The notes under the pieces are model-generated. The model searched no databases and had not been told where the DNA came from. It worked only from the letters and a program-made list of their open reading frames with translations. 64,000 nt of DNA from Cryobacterium arcticum (GTDB lineage Bacteria > Actinomycetota > Actinomycetes > Actinomycetales > Microbacteriaceae), in the NCBI RefSeq assembly GCF_001679725.1, contig NZ_CP016282.1, positions 3,224,001 to 3,288,000 on the forward strand, written 5' to 3'. This document shows, in pieces, positions 11,013 through 19,654 of the stretch (its first letter is position 1; each line of letters opens with the position of its first letter). The translations under genes were made by a program, and so were the position numbers.

Positions 11013-11018
11013 TGCGGG

Positions 11019-12206
11019 ATGGATCGCGCCGAGCTCGTTGAGCTGCTCTCACCCGAAGGCCTGCGCCTGCTGGACTCCCTGCCGCCCTACGAGGCCGGCG
11101 CCGACGTCGTGCGCACGGTCAGCGCCCTGCGGAAGGCTGGGCACTCCCCCGCCCTCGTGAATGCGGTGCTCTACCAGTCCCGGCTGCGCGCCAAGGCTAC
11201 GGCCAAGTTCGGCGATTTCGCCAGCCGGATGCTGTTCACCGAGGCCGGCCTCGAGCAGGCCACCCGCCTGCGGGTCGCCGCCCTGCACGCCGGTCGATTC
11301 GTGGAGGCCAAGCTCGCCCGGGTCGCCGACGTGGGCTGCGGCATCGGTGGCGACGCCATGGCCATGGCCGCGATGGAGCTCACCGTGACCGCCATCGACA
11401 TCGACGAGGTCACGGCCACCGTCGCGAGCTTCAACCTCGCCCCGTTCCCCACCGCCTCGGTGCTCTGCGCCGACGCGGCCGGCGTCGACCCGGCCGAGTA
11501 CGACGCGCTCTGGTTCGACCCGGCCCGCCGCACCGCCGGGCACGGCAACACCAGCCGGCTCACCCGCGCCGAGGACTACTCCCCTCACCTCGACGACGTG
11601 TACGCCCTGGCCGAGCGGATGCCCGTGGGCGTCAAGCTCGGCCCGGGCCACGACCGGGAGCAGATCCCGGAGACCGCCGAGGCGCAGTGGGTGTCGGTGG
11701 ACGGCAAGCTGGTGGAAATGGGCCTGTGGTTCGGCGCGCTCGCCCGCCCGGGCATCCGCCGTGCGGCGCTGCTGCTGACCCGCGACGGTGTGGCCGAGCT
11801 GACCGCGCCCGCCGACAGCGAGGACGTACCCGTCGGCGAGCTCGGCGAGTACCTCTACGAACCCGACGGCGCCATCATCCGTGCCCGGTTGATCGGCGAC
11901 CTGGCCCGGTCGATGGATGCGCTCATGCTCAGCGAAGGCCTGGCCTACCTCACCAGCGCGACGCTCACCGAGACCCCGTTCGCCACCGCGTTCCGGGTCG
12001 TGGAGGTGCTGCCCGCCGACGAGAAGAAGCTGCGGATCGCCCTGGCCGAGCGGCGCATCGGCACCCTGGAGATCAAGAAACGCGGGGTGGATGTGGACCC
12101 CGCGACGCTGCGCACCCGGTTGAAGCTCAAGGGCCCGGAGTCGGGCACCCTCGTGCTGACGCGCGCGGCCGGGCACAAGGTGGCACTGCTCGTCGAACGC
12201 GTCTGA
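11019..12206 (+). CDS. Class I SAM-dependent methyltransferase-like protein with THUMP-like region
   Basis: A 395-residue protein. SAM-binding motif I is DVGCGIGGD at 104-112, followed by an acidic motif II (AIDIDE, 125-130); WFDPARR at 165-171 occupies the place of the catalytic-loop motif IV of nucleic-acid methyltransferases. The first 100 residues are a helical domain (SALRKAGHSPALVNAVLYQ) and the last 90 resemble the THUMP-like C-terminal domain annotated in actinobacterial homologues. RNA or DNA methylation is likely but the substrate is unknown. It is divergent from groES and may share the CIRCE region. Leaderless start inferred. Confidence 0.75.
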   Translation: MDRAELVELLSPEGLRLLDSLPPYEAGADVVRTVSALRKAGHSPALVNAVLYQSRLRAKATAKFGDFASRMLFTEAGLEQATRLRVAALHAGRFVEAKLARVADVGCGIGGDAMAMAAMELTVTAIDIDEVTATVASFNLAPFPTASVLCADAAGVDPAEYDALWFDPARRTAGHGNTSRLTRAEDYSPHLDDVYALAERMPVGVKLGPGHDREQIPETAEAQWVSVDGKLVEMGLWFGALARPGIRRAALLLTRDGVAELTAPADSEDVPVGELGEYLYEPDGAIIRARLIGDLARSMDALMLSEGLAYLTSATLTETPFATAFRVVEVLPADEKKLRIALAERRIGTLEIKKRGVDVDPATLRTRLKLKGPESGTLVLTRAAGHKVALLVERV

Positions 12207-12217
12207 GCGGCGGCCGC

Positions 12218-12817
12218 TCAGCCGAAGTACGGCGGCAGCACCTGGGTGATCACGACAAGCCAGACCACGCCGAGCAGGATGCCGACGAGCCCGGTGACCA
12301 GGCCGAGGATCCAGAGTCCGCCGCTGCGGCGTTCGACGAACCGGGCCACGAGCGCGAGCACGACCGCGGCGAGAGCCAGCGGCACCGCCCAGACCACGAA
12401 AATGCCCGCCAGCATGCTGAGCGAGCCGCAGACCACGGCGGCCACGCTGAGGCCACGGCGGATCGGGTGCGTCTGGATCTCAGCCGTCGTGTAGACGTAG
12501 GGCACCCATTCGGTGGGCGCGGTGATCGTGGACTCGTAGGCCAGTTCCCCGGCGACAGGAGGCCGGGTGAGGCCGGTGGGCCGGGCCTCGGTCTGGGCGG
12601 TGGGCCGGTGGGCGGGCTGGCCGGCCGGTGGGCCGTCGGGCCGCCGCACGGGCTGCCCGGTGGGCAGTCCCTCAGTGGCGGGTGCGGCCGAGGAACCCTG
12701 CGCGGCCTGCCGGGCCCGAGCTTCGGCGCGCGTCTGGGCCTGCCCGGTGGAGTTCTGCGCTCCGGCGCTCTCCGGCTGCGGCTCTGCCCGGGTGTCGGGC
12801 TGCCCGGGCTGCGGCAT
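12218..12817 (-). CDS. Small membrane protein with Pro-rich N-terminus, DUF4190-like
   Basis: A 199-residue protein of unknown function. Residues 1-115 are hydrophilic and rich in Pro, Gln, Gly and Ala; two or three hydrophobic segments follow (about 120-190) around a short RFVERRSGG loop, the layout of DUF4190 proteins. The preceding in-frame stop leaves ATG 12815-12817 as the first start; no good ribosome site is visible. It is the first of three similar genes in a row on this strand, which suggests duplication. It is convergent with the methyltransferase gene, whose stop is 11 bp away. Confidence 0.6.
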   Translation of the reverse strand: MPQPGQPDTRAEPQPESAGAQNSTGQAQTRAEARARQAAQGSSAAPATEGLPTGQPVRRPDGPPAGQPAHRPTAQTEARPTGLTRPPVAGELAYESTITAPTEWVPYVYTTAEIQTHPIRRGLSVAAVVCGSLSMLAGIFVVWAVPLALAAVVLALVARFVERRSGGLWILGLVTGLVGILLGVVWLVVITQVLPPYFG

Positions 12818-12892
12818 GGGTGGGGCTCATTTCTCAAATCGGCCGGCGTAAAGTCAGCCGATGTGGCTACCGGCCGCGGGGTGATCCGAGTG

Positions 12893-13579
12893 TCAGTAGT
12901 AGTAGTTGTTGGGCATGCTCGCGAAGACTAGCGCCCACAGCAGAATACTCAATAGCGCCAGGGCGATGCCCACGAATCCGGTGATGATGCCGGTGAGCCA
13001 GAAGCCCCGGCCGCTGGGTTCCCGGTTGCGGGCGATGAAACCGAGCACCACACCGGCGGCCGGCAGGATGATCGCCAGGATGCCCCCGAAGATCGGGAAG
13101 AACGCGACGGGCGAACCGAGGATGCCGATCACGCCGGCGACCATCGACAGGATGCTCAGGATCGGCTGCTTGGTGGGCGTGTAGGACGGCGGCGGGCCGT
13201 AGCCGGTGGCCGGGGCTCCCGGCGTGGGCGGGCCATACCCGGGCGGCGGTGGGCCGTAGCCGGGCTGCACGGCACCGGAGCCGGACGGAGGTGTGCCGTA
13301 GCCGGGCTGCGGGGCGCCGTAGGGCGGTGGGGTGGGCGGTCCCTGCGTGGGCGGGGGGCCTTGTGCGGGCGGCGGGCCACCGGGCGGCGGGCTCGCGGGC
13401 GGCGGGTTCGAGGCGGGCGGGGGCCCGGCGGCCGGGGTTCCAGCGTCAGACGGCTCGGAGGCCGAAGGGGTTCCCGCGGCGCTGTCCTGCGGGAAATCCG
13501 GGACCTGGGGCACGTCGGGCACCTGCGGGACGTCGGGTACCTGGGGAACCTCGGGGTGCGGAGTGTTCGGATCAGTCAT
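12893..13579 (-). CDS. DUF4190-like membrane protein with long Pro/Gly-rich N-terminus
   Basis: A 228-residue protein of unknown function. The N-terminus has a VPQVPDVPQVPD repeat (about 9-30) followed by Pro/Gly/Tyr-rich sequence (GYGPPPPGYGPP type) to about 135. The C-terminal 90 residues hold two to three hydrophobic helices around an ARNREPSGRGFW loop, as in DUF4190. AAAGGAAC precedes the ATG. The disordered, Tyr/Pro-rich part should face the cytoplasm or the cell-wall side; the sequence does not say which. Second of three tandem paralogues. Confidence 0.65.
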   Translation of the reverse strand: MTDPNTPHPEVPQVPDVPQVPDVPQVPDFPQDSAAGTPSASEPSDAGTPAAGPPPASNPPPASPPPGGPPPAQGPPPTQGPPTPPPYGAPQPGYGTPPSGSGAVQPGYGPPPPGYGPPTPGAPATGYGPPPSYTPTKQPILSILSMVAGVIGILGSPVAFFPIFGGILAIILPAAGVVLGFIARNREPSGRGFWLTGIITGFVGIALALLSILLWALVFASMPNNYYY

Positions 13580-13700
13580 GACTGGTTCCTTTCCTGTGCT
13601 GCCGGAGCTGCCTGCGGGACCCGGATGTCGGCATCCGGAGTCTGCGCCGTGGCCGGTGGTCGACCGGCCCGGCCAGAATGCCGAGCCGGTGCGGCCGGGG

Positions 13701-14111
13701 CTAGTAGGTGCTGTACGAGCCGTTGTTGATGCCCGCGATCGTCGCCAGGACGATCACGATGATGAAGATGATGCCGCCGATCAGGCCTACGTAGCCGAGG
13801 ACCAGGCCGGCGATCGCGAGGCCGCGGCCCTTCTCGCCGGTCTTCTTGATCTGGCTGAGGGCGATGTGACCGCAGATCACCGCGGCGAGGGAGACGAAGA
13901 ACGCGCTGACCAGGGAAATGATCGCGAGAACATTCCACTTGTCAGCGGCGTTCGGCTGGCCGTAGCCCTGCGGCGAGTAGGCCTGGGCGGCGGGTGCCGA
14001 GCCGTATGCAGGGGCGGCGGGCGCGGAGCCGTAGGCGGGCGGGGCCGGCGGGGTGTACGCGGGCGGCGGAGTGGGCTCGTTGGATGCGGGAGTCTGGTTT
14101 GGATCGGTCAT
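13701..14111 (-). CDS. DUF4190-like membrane protein
   Basis: A 136-residue protein. It opens MTDPNQTPASNEPTPPPAYTPP, continues with GSAPAAPAYGSAPAAQAY repeats to about 60, then has two hydrophobic helices separated by QIKKTGEKGRG, the basic loop typical of DUF4190. I chose the ATG at 14109-14111 because AAGGAG lies about 9 nt upstream. Third of the tandem set; all three share the layout and the two downstream copies begin MTDPN. No function is known for the family. Confidence 0.7.
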   Translation of the reverse strand: MTDPNQTPASNEPTPPPAYTPPAPPAYGSAPAAPAYGSAPAAQAYSPQGYGQPNAADKWNVLAIISLVSAFFVSLAAVICGHIALSQIKKTGEKGRGLAIAGLVLGYVGLIGGIIFIIVIVLATIAGINNGSYSTY

Positions 14112-14274
14112 TGTGAGGGCTCCTTCACATGGGTGCAGCATAGGCAAGCGGCGCTGGGTGCGGCGGTGCCATAGTGGCACCCACGCCATGGGGGTGTCAA
14201 CGTGCATGCGCCGCGGTGAACCCCCAGGGTCAGAGTACCGCGTCCGCCCGTGAAACGCTTGGTGAACTGCGGTT

Positions 14275-15846
14275 TCAGGCTTGGATGAGCGACACCGGCA
14301 GGGTCGAGTCCGCACCGAAGTCGAGGGTGGAGGGAGCGTGCCCGGCCATGATGAGCTGGGCGCCGAGGGCGGCGATCATGGCACCGTTGTCGGTGCAGAG
14401 CGACAGCGGCGGGATACGCAGGGCGATGCCCGCCGCACAGGTACGTTCCTGGGCCACCTGGCGCAGCCTGGCGTTGGCGATCACGCCGCCGCCAAGGAGC
14501 AGCCGGGGCACCCCGAGGTCGGTGCACGCCGCGACGGCCTTGGTGAGCAGCACGTCGACTACGGCCTCGCGGAAGCTCGCCGCGACGTCGTCGATCGGCA
14601 CGGTCTCGCCGGCGTCCTGCTTCTGCTCCACCCACCGGGCCACCGAGGTCTTCAGGCCGGAGAAGGAGAAGTCGTAGCGGTGCTGGGCCATGTCCTTCTG
14701 GTGGCTGAGTCCGCGCGGGAAACGGATGGCGGTGGGGTCGCCGGTCGCGGCCACCCGGTCGATCTGCGGGCCACCCGGGTAGGGCAGGCCGAGCACCCGT
14801 GCCACCTTGTCGAAGGCCTCGCCGGCAGCGTCGTCGATGGTCTCGCCGAGCAGCTCCACGTCGGAGACGAGGTCGCGCACGAGCAGCAGCGAGGTGTGCC
14901 CGCCGGAGACCAGCAGGGCGATGGTGGGGTATTCGAGCGGCGCATCCGTCGTGACACCCTCGCCGCGGAGCAGGTCGGCGCCGACGTGTCCGACGAGGTG
15001 GTTGACGGCGTAGATGGGCACGTCGAGCGCCAGCGCCAGGGACTTGGCGGCGCCCACGCCCACCATGAGCGCGCCGGCGAGGCCGGGGCCGCTCGTGACG
15101 GCGATGGCGTCGATCTCGTCGAGCCGCACCTCGGCCTCGGCGAGCGCGGCGCGGATGGCGGGCACCATTTCCTCGAGGTGCGCGCGGGCGGCGACCTCGG
15201 GCACGACGCCGCCGTAGCGGGCGTGTTCGTCCATGGAGGAGGCGATGGTGTTGGAGAGCAGGGTGGTGCCGCGCACGATGCCGATGCCCGTCTCGTCGCA
15301 GGAAGTCTCGATGCCGAGCACGAGCGGGTCGGTGCGGTTGAGCGGGCGGGCGGGGGCGGCATCCGTGGTGAACTGCATCTCGGCGGGGGGAATGGGCAGG
15401 CGCATGACGATCGCATCCACGTTGTCTGGTTGGTAGTAGCCGCGGCGCACGCCGAGGTCTTCGAAGCCGAGCGAGCGGTAGAGGTGCTGGGCGCCGGGGT
15501 TGTCGGCGCGCACCTCGAGGAAGGTCTCGCGGGCGCCGCGCTTGCGGGCCTCGGTGATCAGGCTCTGCATGAGCACCCGGCCGAGGCCCCGGCCGCGGGC
15601 TTCCTCGGCCACGGCGATGGTCTGGATATCGCTCTCGGGCGACCGCTGGGCGGCCTGCAGGCCGGCGTAGGCGACGATGTGGTCTGGGGCGTCGGGCGGG
15701 AACGCGACCAGGTAGTAGCAGCCGGGGTCGGCGACGTCGCGGGCCATCATCTCGGTGGACCAGGCGTCGTTCTCGAAGATCGACGTCTCCAGGGCCATGA
15801 TCGCGTCGACGTCGTCGGCGGTGGCGCGGCGCAGCTGCCAGGTCAT
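14275..15846 (-). CDS. tsaD: RimI-TsaD fusion: N-acetyltransferase plus t6A synthesis subunit
   Basis: One uninterrupted 523-residue frame. Residues 1-156 are a GNAT acetyltransferase of the RimI type (acetyl-CoA motif [12 protein letters not shown] at 81-92, then [13 protein letters not shown]), which acetylates protein N-termini. From about Met157 it is TsaD, which transfers threonylcarbamoyl to A37 of ANN-decoding tRNAs: [10 protein letters not shown], the metal-ligand motif NHLVGHVGA and [10 protein letters not shown] near the end. An internal ATG (15376-15378) could start TsaD alone but has no convincing ribosome site. The start codon overlaps the tsaB stop by 1 nt, so the two are coupled. 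Confidence 0.92.
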   Translation of the reverse strand: MTWQLRRATADDVDAIMALETSIFENDAWSTEMMARDVADPGCYYLVAFPPDAPDHIVAYAGLQAAQRSPESDIQTIAVAEEARGRGLGRVLMQSLITEARKRGARETFLEVRADNPGAQHLYRSLGFEDLGVRRGYYQPDNVDAIVMRLPIPPAEMQFTTDAAPARPLNRTDPLVLGIETSCDETGIGIVRGTTLLSNTIASSMDEHARYGGVVPEVAARAHLEEMVPAIRAALAEAEVRLDEIDAIAVTSGPGLAGALMVGVGAAKSLALALDVPIYAVNHLVGHVGADLLRGEGVTTDAPLEYPTIALLVSGGHTSLLLVRDLVSDVELLGETIDDAAGEAFDKVARVLGLPYPGGPQIDRVAATGDPTAIRFPRGLSHQKDMAQHRYDFSFSGLKTSVARWVEQKQDAGETVPIDDVAASFREAVVDVLLTKAVAACTDLGVPRLLLGGGVIANARLRQVAQERTCAAGIALRIPPLSLCTDNGAMIAALGAQLIMAGHAPSTLDFGADSTLPVSLIQA

Positions 15847-16481
15847 CAGCTCACCCGCTTGGGGCCGTTTTTGGACACCGTCACGTCGGGCGAGCGCAGG
15901 TAGAGCGCGTCGTCGGCAGCGAACGGGCGACCGGCGGCGAAGGTAAGTTCGGCGACCATCCCCAGGTCTCCGGCGGAGATGGTGGTGGCGTCCAGGCGGG
16001 GCATCCCGGCGTGGGCGAAGTCGTCCGCGAGCAGCTCGGCGGGTTTGGCGAGCGCGGGCGGGCCGATGCGCACGGGCAGGGTCGCCGCATCCGCCCCGCT
16101 GTACGCCGACCAGTAGACCTCGCGGCGGCGGGCGTCGGTGACCACGAGCAGCGGACCGGTGTGGCCGGTGCGGTAGTGGCCGTACGCGATGGCGTCGTGG
16201 CTGATCACGGGCACGAGGGGCCGACCGACGCCGAGGGCGAAGACCCGCGCGGCGGCGATGCCGACACGGAGGCCGGTGAACGGGCCGGGGCCCATACCGC
16301 CGACCACGCCGGAGAGCGCCGTGACGGGGATGCCGGCCTCGGTGAGGCACTCCTGGATGAGGCGGCCGACCACCTCGGCGTGGCGCATGGTGTCGGGGAT
16401 GCCGCGTTCGGCGATCACACCCTGGGTCAGGTCGACGACGGCGACGCTGGTGCCGGCGGAGGTATCGATGGCGAGGAGCAC
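15846..16481 (-). CDS. tsaB: tRNA t6A synthesis protein TsaB
   Basis: A 211-residue ASKHA-fold partner of TsaD in tRNA threonylcarbamoyladenosine synthesis. It begins [16 protein letters not shown] and has the family segment [19 protein letters not shown] at about 66-84. It is inactive itself and scaffolds the TsaD-TsaE complex. The start is GTG 16479-16481 with TAGGCT six bases upstream (leaderless signature), which suggests that tsaB-(rimI-tsaD) has its own promoter separate from the tsaE unit. Confidence 0.94.
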   Translation of the reverse strand: MLLAIDTSAGTSVAVVDLTQGVIAERGIPDTMRHAEVVGRLIQECLTEAGIPVTALSGVVGGMGPGPFTGLRVGIAAARVFALGVGRPLVPVISHDAIAYGHYRTGHTGPLLVVTDARRREVYWSAYSGADAATLPVRIGPPALAKPAELLADDFAHAGMPRLDATTISAGDLGMVAELTFAAGRPFAADDALYLRSPDVTVSKNGPKRVS

Positions 16482-16487
16482 CCGTCC

Positions 16488-16493
16488 AGCCTA
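16488..16493 (-). promoter_or_regulatory. Candidate -10 for a leaderless tsaB transcript
   Basis: TAGGCT, six bases, then the GTG start on the minus strand. Confidence 0.5.
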
Positions 16494-16624
16494 TGCGGCC
16501 CCGGCGCATCCGCTCGCCGGGGCCCACGGAGCCCACGACAGTTTCCACATCGGTCAAATGCGGCCGGTGCGCCGGACACATTTGTCCGCACGGGGACCAG
16601 CTGAGCGCGCGCGAGGGCGTGCGG

Positions 16625-17437
16625 TCAGGGGCGCGGAGTGCGGAGGGCCTTCACGGTGAGCTGGGCGGCGGCGAGGATGAGCAGCACGGCGAAGAGGATG
16701 CTCGACAGGCGCGGCGGGATCAGCAGCGCGAGCGCCACCCCGGGCACCGCGGCCACCGTGGCTGTGACGCCCACCACGAGGCCGGCGCGCAGGTCCACGA
16801 GCTTGGCCCGCAGGTTGGCGATGGTGCCGACGATGCTCGTGGGCACCAGCACCAGGAGGGAGGTGCCCTTGGCGATGAGGTCGCTCACACCGAAGACCGC
16901 CACCAGCGCCGGCACCGCGATGACGCCGCCACCGATGCCGAACAGGCCGGACGCGACCCCCATCGCCAGGCCGAGCGCGAGGTAGCCGAGCACCACGAGC
17001 ACGCTGAGCTCCAGGGCGGCGCCGCGCTCGGGCTCGACGACCACCATGCGCGCGGCGACGACCACGAGGAGCGCGATGAACAACCAGCGCAGCCAGAACA
17101 GGGGGATGCGTTGCAGCAGGTTGCTGCCGATTATCGACCCGACCACGGCGCCGCTGGCGATGATCACCCCCGCGACCAGGTCGATATGGCCGTTGGCCAG
17201 GTAGGTGATCGACCCCACGATGGAGGTGGGCACGATGGCCGCGAGCGAGGTGGTGGCGGCCTGGCGCTGGTTCATGTGCACGAGGGAGATGAGCAGGGGC
17301 ACCATCACGATGCCGCCGCCCACGCCGAAGACACCCGAGAGCAGTCCGCCGATCAGGCCGGTGAGGATGAGGGCGAGCCAGTACCAGGTGCCCTTGGGGC
17401 TCGCGGGCGCGGCCGGGGTCGCCGGGGTGGCGCTCAT
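16625..17437 (-). CDS. TauE/SafE-family (sulfite exporter-like) permease
   Basis: A 270-residue membrane protein with about eight hydrophobic helices in two halves. Each half starts with the family motif: [17 protein letters not shown] at about 32-48 and [17 protein letters not shown] at about 160-176. Family members export sulfite, sulfoacetate or related anions; the substrate cannot be inferred here. The ATG overlaps the tsaE stop by 4 nt (ATGA), so it is translated with alr-tsaE even though the function looks unrelated. A 143-bp gap separates it from tsaB. Confidence 0.85.
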   Translation of the reverse strand: MSATPATPAAPASPKGTWYWLALILTGLIGGLLSGVFGVGGGIVMVPLLISLVHMNQRQAATTSLAAIVPTSIVGSITYLANGHIDLVAGVIIASGAVVGSIIGSNLLQRIPLFWLRWLFIALLVVVAARMVVVEPERGAALELSVLVVLGYLALGLAMGVASGLFGIGGGVIAVPALVAVFGVSDLIAKGTSLLVLVPTSIVGTIANLRAKLVDLRAGLVVGVTATVAAVPGVALALLIPPRLSSILFAVLLILAAAQLTVKALRTPRP

Positions 17438-18054
17438 TCGGTCGTCGGCCCATCAGGGCCGGCGCCACTGTGATCGGGGGCGGCGGCGGGCGTGGACCCG
17501 GTAGCGTCGCCGCCCGTGCCCGCCGTGGCGGCGAGGCCGAGGCCGGACTCCCAGCGGGGTCCGACTCCGGTGATCGTCACCGTGCGCGGCTCCGCGCGGT
17601 CGAGGTCGGCGTCTATCTCATCGGCATCGGCATCGGCGTCAGAGCCCGCCGTGCCACCCACGGCCTCGGAGGCGCCGAGCGGCCGCACGATCTCCACGTC
17701 GAGCCAGGACTCGGTGATGCCCTCGAGCAACCCCCGGCCCCACTCCACCACCGCGATCGAGCGGGCGAAATCGATGTCGAGGTCGTCGAGTTCCATGGCG
17801 CTGTTCAGCCGGTAGGCATCCACGTGCACGAGCGGCGGGCCGCCGACCAAGCTCGGATGTGTGCGCGCGAGCACGAAGGTGGGGCTGGTGACCGGGCCGC
17901 GCACTCGCAGCCCCTCGCCGAGGCCGCGGGTGAAGGTGGTCTTGCCGGCGCCGAGCGGGCCGGTGAGCACCATGAGGTCCCCGGCGCGGAGTACTCCGGC
18001 CAGCTCCACGCCCAGCGCGTGCATGGCTTCGGGGTCGTCGATGATGCGGCGCAT
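17434..18054 (-). CDS. tsaE: tRNA t6A synthesis ATPase TsaE with low-complexity tail
   Basis: A 206-residue P-loop ATPase required for multiple turnover of the TsaBD complex. Walker A GPLGAGKTT is at 32-40, then SPTFVLARTH and the DAYRLN segment typical of TsaE. The family is normally about 150 residues: here the part after about 125 is an Asp/Ala-rich, then Gly/Thr/Pro-rich tail (SDADADADEIDADLD) that looks disordered. It starts 6 bp after the alr stop and overlaps the next gene by 4 nt. Confidence 0.92.
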   Translation of the reverse strand: MRRIIDDPEAMHALGVELAGVLRAGDLMVLTGPLGAGKTTFTRGLGEGLRVRGPVTSPTFVLARTHPSLVGGPPLVHVDAYRLNSAMELDDLDIDFARSIAVVEWGRGLLEGITESWLDVEIVRPLGASEAVGGTAGSDADADADEIDADLDRAEPRTVTITGVGPRWESGLGLAATAGTGGDATGSTPAAAPDHSGAGPDGPTTE

Positions 18055-18060
18055 CGGCGG

Positions 18061-19200
18061 CTACTCCCCCGCGCTCTTGGCGGGCGCGCCCACGTACCGC
18101 CGGGGCACCCGGGAACCCACCCGGGTGACGATGTCGTAGTTGATGGTGCCCGCCGCCGCGCCCCACTCGGCGGCGCTCGGCGCCCCGGTGCTGGGGTCGC
18201 CGAAGAGCACCACGTCGTCGCCGACGGCGACCGGCACGGCGCCCACGTCCACCAGGAACTGGTCCATGGCAATGCGGCCCACCACGGGGTGACGCACCCC
18301 GTTGATCGCCACGAAGGCGGCGTTCATGGCCTGCCGGGGCACCCCGTCGGCGTAGCCGAGCGGCACCAGGGCGAGCGTGGTGTCGGTGGCGGCCCGCCAC
18401 AGGTAGTCGTAGGAGACGCCCGCGCCGGCGGCCACCTGGCGCACCGCGGCGACCCGTCCGCGCAGGGTCATCGCGGGAATCAGACCGAGCGCGGCGGAGT
18501 CGGCGTCGTCGAACGGGGATTGCCCGTAGATGCCGATGCCCAGCCGCACCATCGTGTGCCGGGCCGCGGGCAGCCGCAGCGCGGCCGCGGTGGAGGCCAG
18601 GTGCGCCAGGTCCAGCGTGAGACCGGCCGTAGCGGCGGCCTCCAGTCCCCGGTCGAAGCTGAGCAGCGCGGACTCGTCGTCGGCCGGGGAGGTGTTGGCG
18701 AGGTGACTGAACACGCCGCGCACCCGCAGCCGGCCCACCCGCTCGAACGCCGCAGCGAGGCCGAACACCTCGGCCCAGTCCGCTTCGTCCACGCCGTTGC
18801 GGTTGAGACCGGTCTCGATCTTGATCTGCACGGATGCGGTGCGGCCCACGCTCAGCGCCGCACCCGCCGCCTGGCGCACCTGCGCGGCCGAGGACAGGCC
18901 GAGGTCGATGTCGGCGGCGATCCCGGCGGCGAAGTCGGTGTCGGGGCCGTGCAGCCAGGCCAGCAGCGGGGCGTCGATGCCGGCGGCGCGGAGGGCCAGG
19001 GCCTCGTCGAGGTCGGCGACGCCGAGCCAGTCCGCTCCCCCGGCCAGGGCAGCGCGGGCCACCGGGGCGGCGCCGTGACCGTAGCCGTTGGCCTTGACCA
19101 CGGCCATGGTGTGCCGGGTGCCGATGAGGCTGCGCAGGTGGGCCACGTTGGCCTGCACGGCGGCGAGGTCGATGACCGCCTCGCGGAAGGCGCTGCTCAT
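18061..19200 (-). CDS. alr: Alanine racemase
   Basis: The PLP enzyme that makes D-alanine for peptidoglycan (379 residues). The PLP Lys36 lies in VVKANGYGHG; the second catalytic base is Tyr264 in GVSYDYLW. N-terminal barrel and C-terminal beta domain are complete (QFLVDVGAVPVAVGDDVVLFG). Its ATG overlaps the acpS stop by 4 nt and tsaE follows after 6 bp, giving an acpS-alr-tsaE-permease unit. The acpS-alr-tsaE order is common in actinobacteria. Confidence 0.96.
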   Translation of the reverse strand: MSSAFREAVIDLAAVQANVAHLRSLIGTRHTMAVVKANGYGHGAAPVARAALAGGADWLGVADLDEALALRAAGIDAPLLAWLHGPDTDFAAGIAADIDLGLSSAAQVRQAAGAALSVGRTASVQIKIETGLNRNGVDEADWAEVFGLAAAFERVGRLRVRGVFSHLANTSPADDESALLSFDRGLEAAATAGLTLDLAHLASTAAALRLPAARHTMVRLGIGIYGQSPFDDADSAALGLIPAMTLRGRVAAVRQVAAGAGVSYDYLWRAATDTTLALVPLGYADGVPRQAMNAAFVAINGVRHPVVGRIAMDQFLVDVGAVPVAVGDDVVLFGDPSTGAPSAAEWGAAAGTINYDIVTRVGSRVPRRYVGAPAKSAGE

Positions 19201-19553
19201 TTGTCGCCCTCCAACACCACGAACGCGCAGGCGACGCCGGCATCGTGGGTGAGGCTGAGGTGCACGCCCGTGATGCCGCGCGCGGCCACGGCCGCCGCGG
19301 CCACGCCGGTCAGTGCGAAGGACGGGTTGCCGTCGAGGTCTGAGACCACTTCCAACTCCTGCCAGCTTGCACCCACGCTGCCGCCGAGCGCTTTGATCAG
19401 CGCTTCCTTGGCGGCGAACCGGGCCGCCAGCGAGTGCGGCGGCAGTGCGCGTTCGGCGGGCGCGAACAACCGCGGGATCAGCCCCGGGGTGCGGGCGACC
19501 TGCCGGTCGAAGCGTGCCAGGTCGACGATGTCGACCCCGATGCCCTTGATCAA
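19197..19553 (-). CDS. acpS: Holo-[acyl-carrier-protein] synthase
   Basis: A 118-residue enzyme that transfers phosphopantetheine from CoA to acyl carrier protein. The Mg-binding GVDIVDLARF motif is at the N-terminus and RFAAKEALIKAL in the middle. I chose the TTG at 19551-19553 because the protein then starts IKGIGVDIVD as in the family, with GAGGA five bases upstream; an upstream ATG in frame would add 17 unrelated residues. First gene of the acpS-alr-tsaE unit. Confidence 0.93.
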   Translation of the reverse strand: MIKGIGVDIVDLARFDRQVARTPGLIPRLFAPAERALPPHSLAARFAAKEALIKALGGSVGASWQELEVVSDLDGNPSFALTGVAAAAVAARGITGVHLSLTHDAGVACAFVVLEGDK

Positions 19554-19654
19554 CGTGTCCTCATCCCGTGGGTGGCGGCGAAATGCCCAGGGTGCGCGCC
19601 GCACCGCTGTCGCGGTGGAGCGGTGCGGGCCCTGGGCATCCGGCTGGCTGTGAC

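Noticed and set aside
15847..16581. Upstream extension of the RimI-TsaD frame by 245 codons
   Set aside because: It lies out of frame over tsaB and has an Arg/His-rich composition; tsaB is the real gene there.
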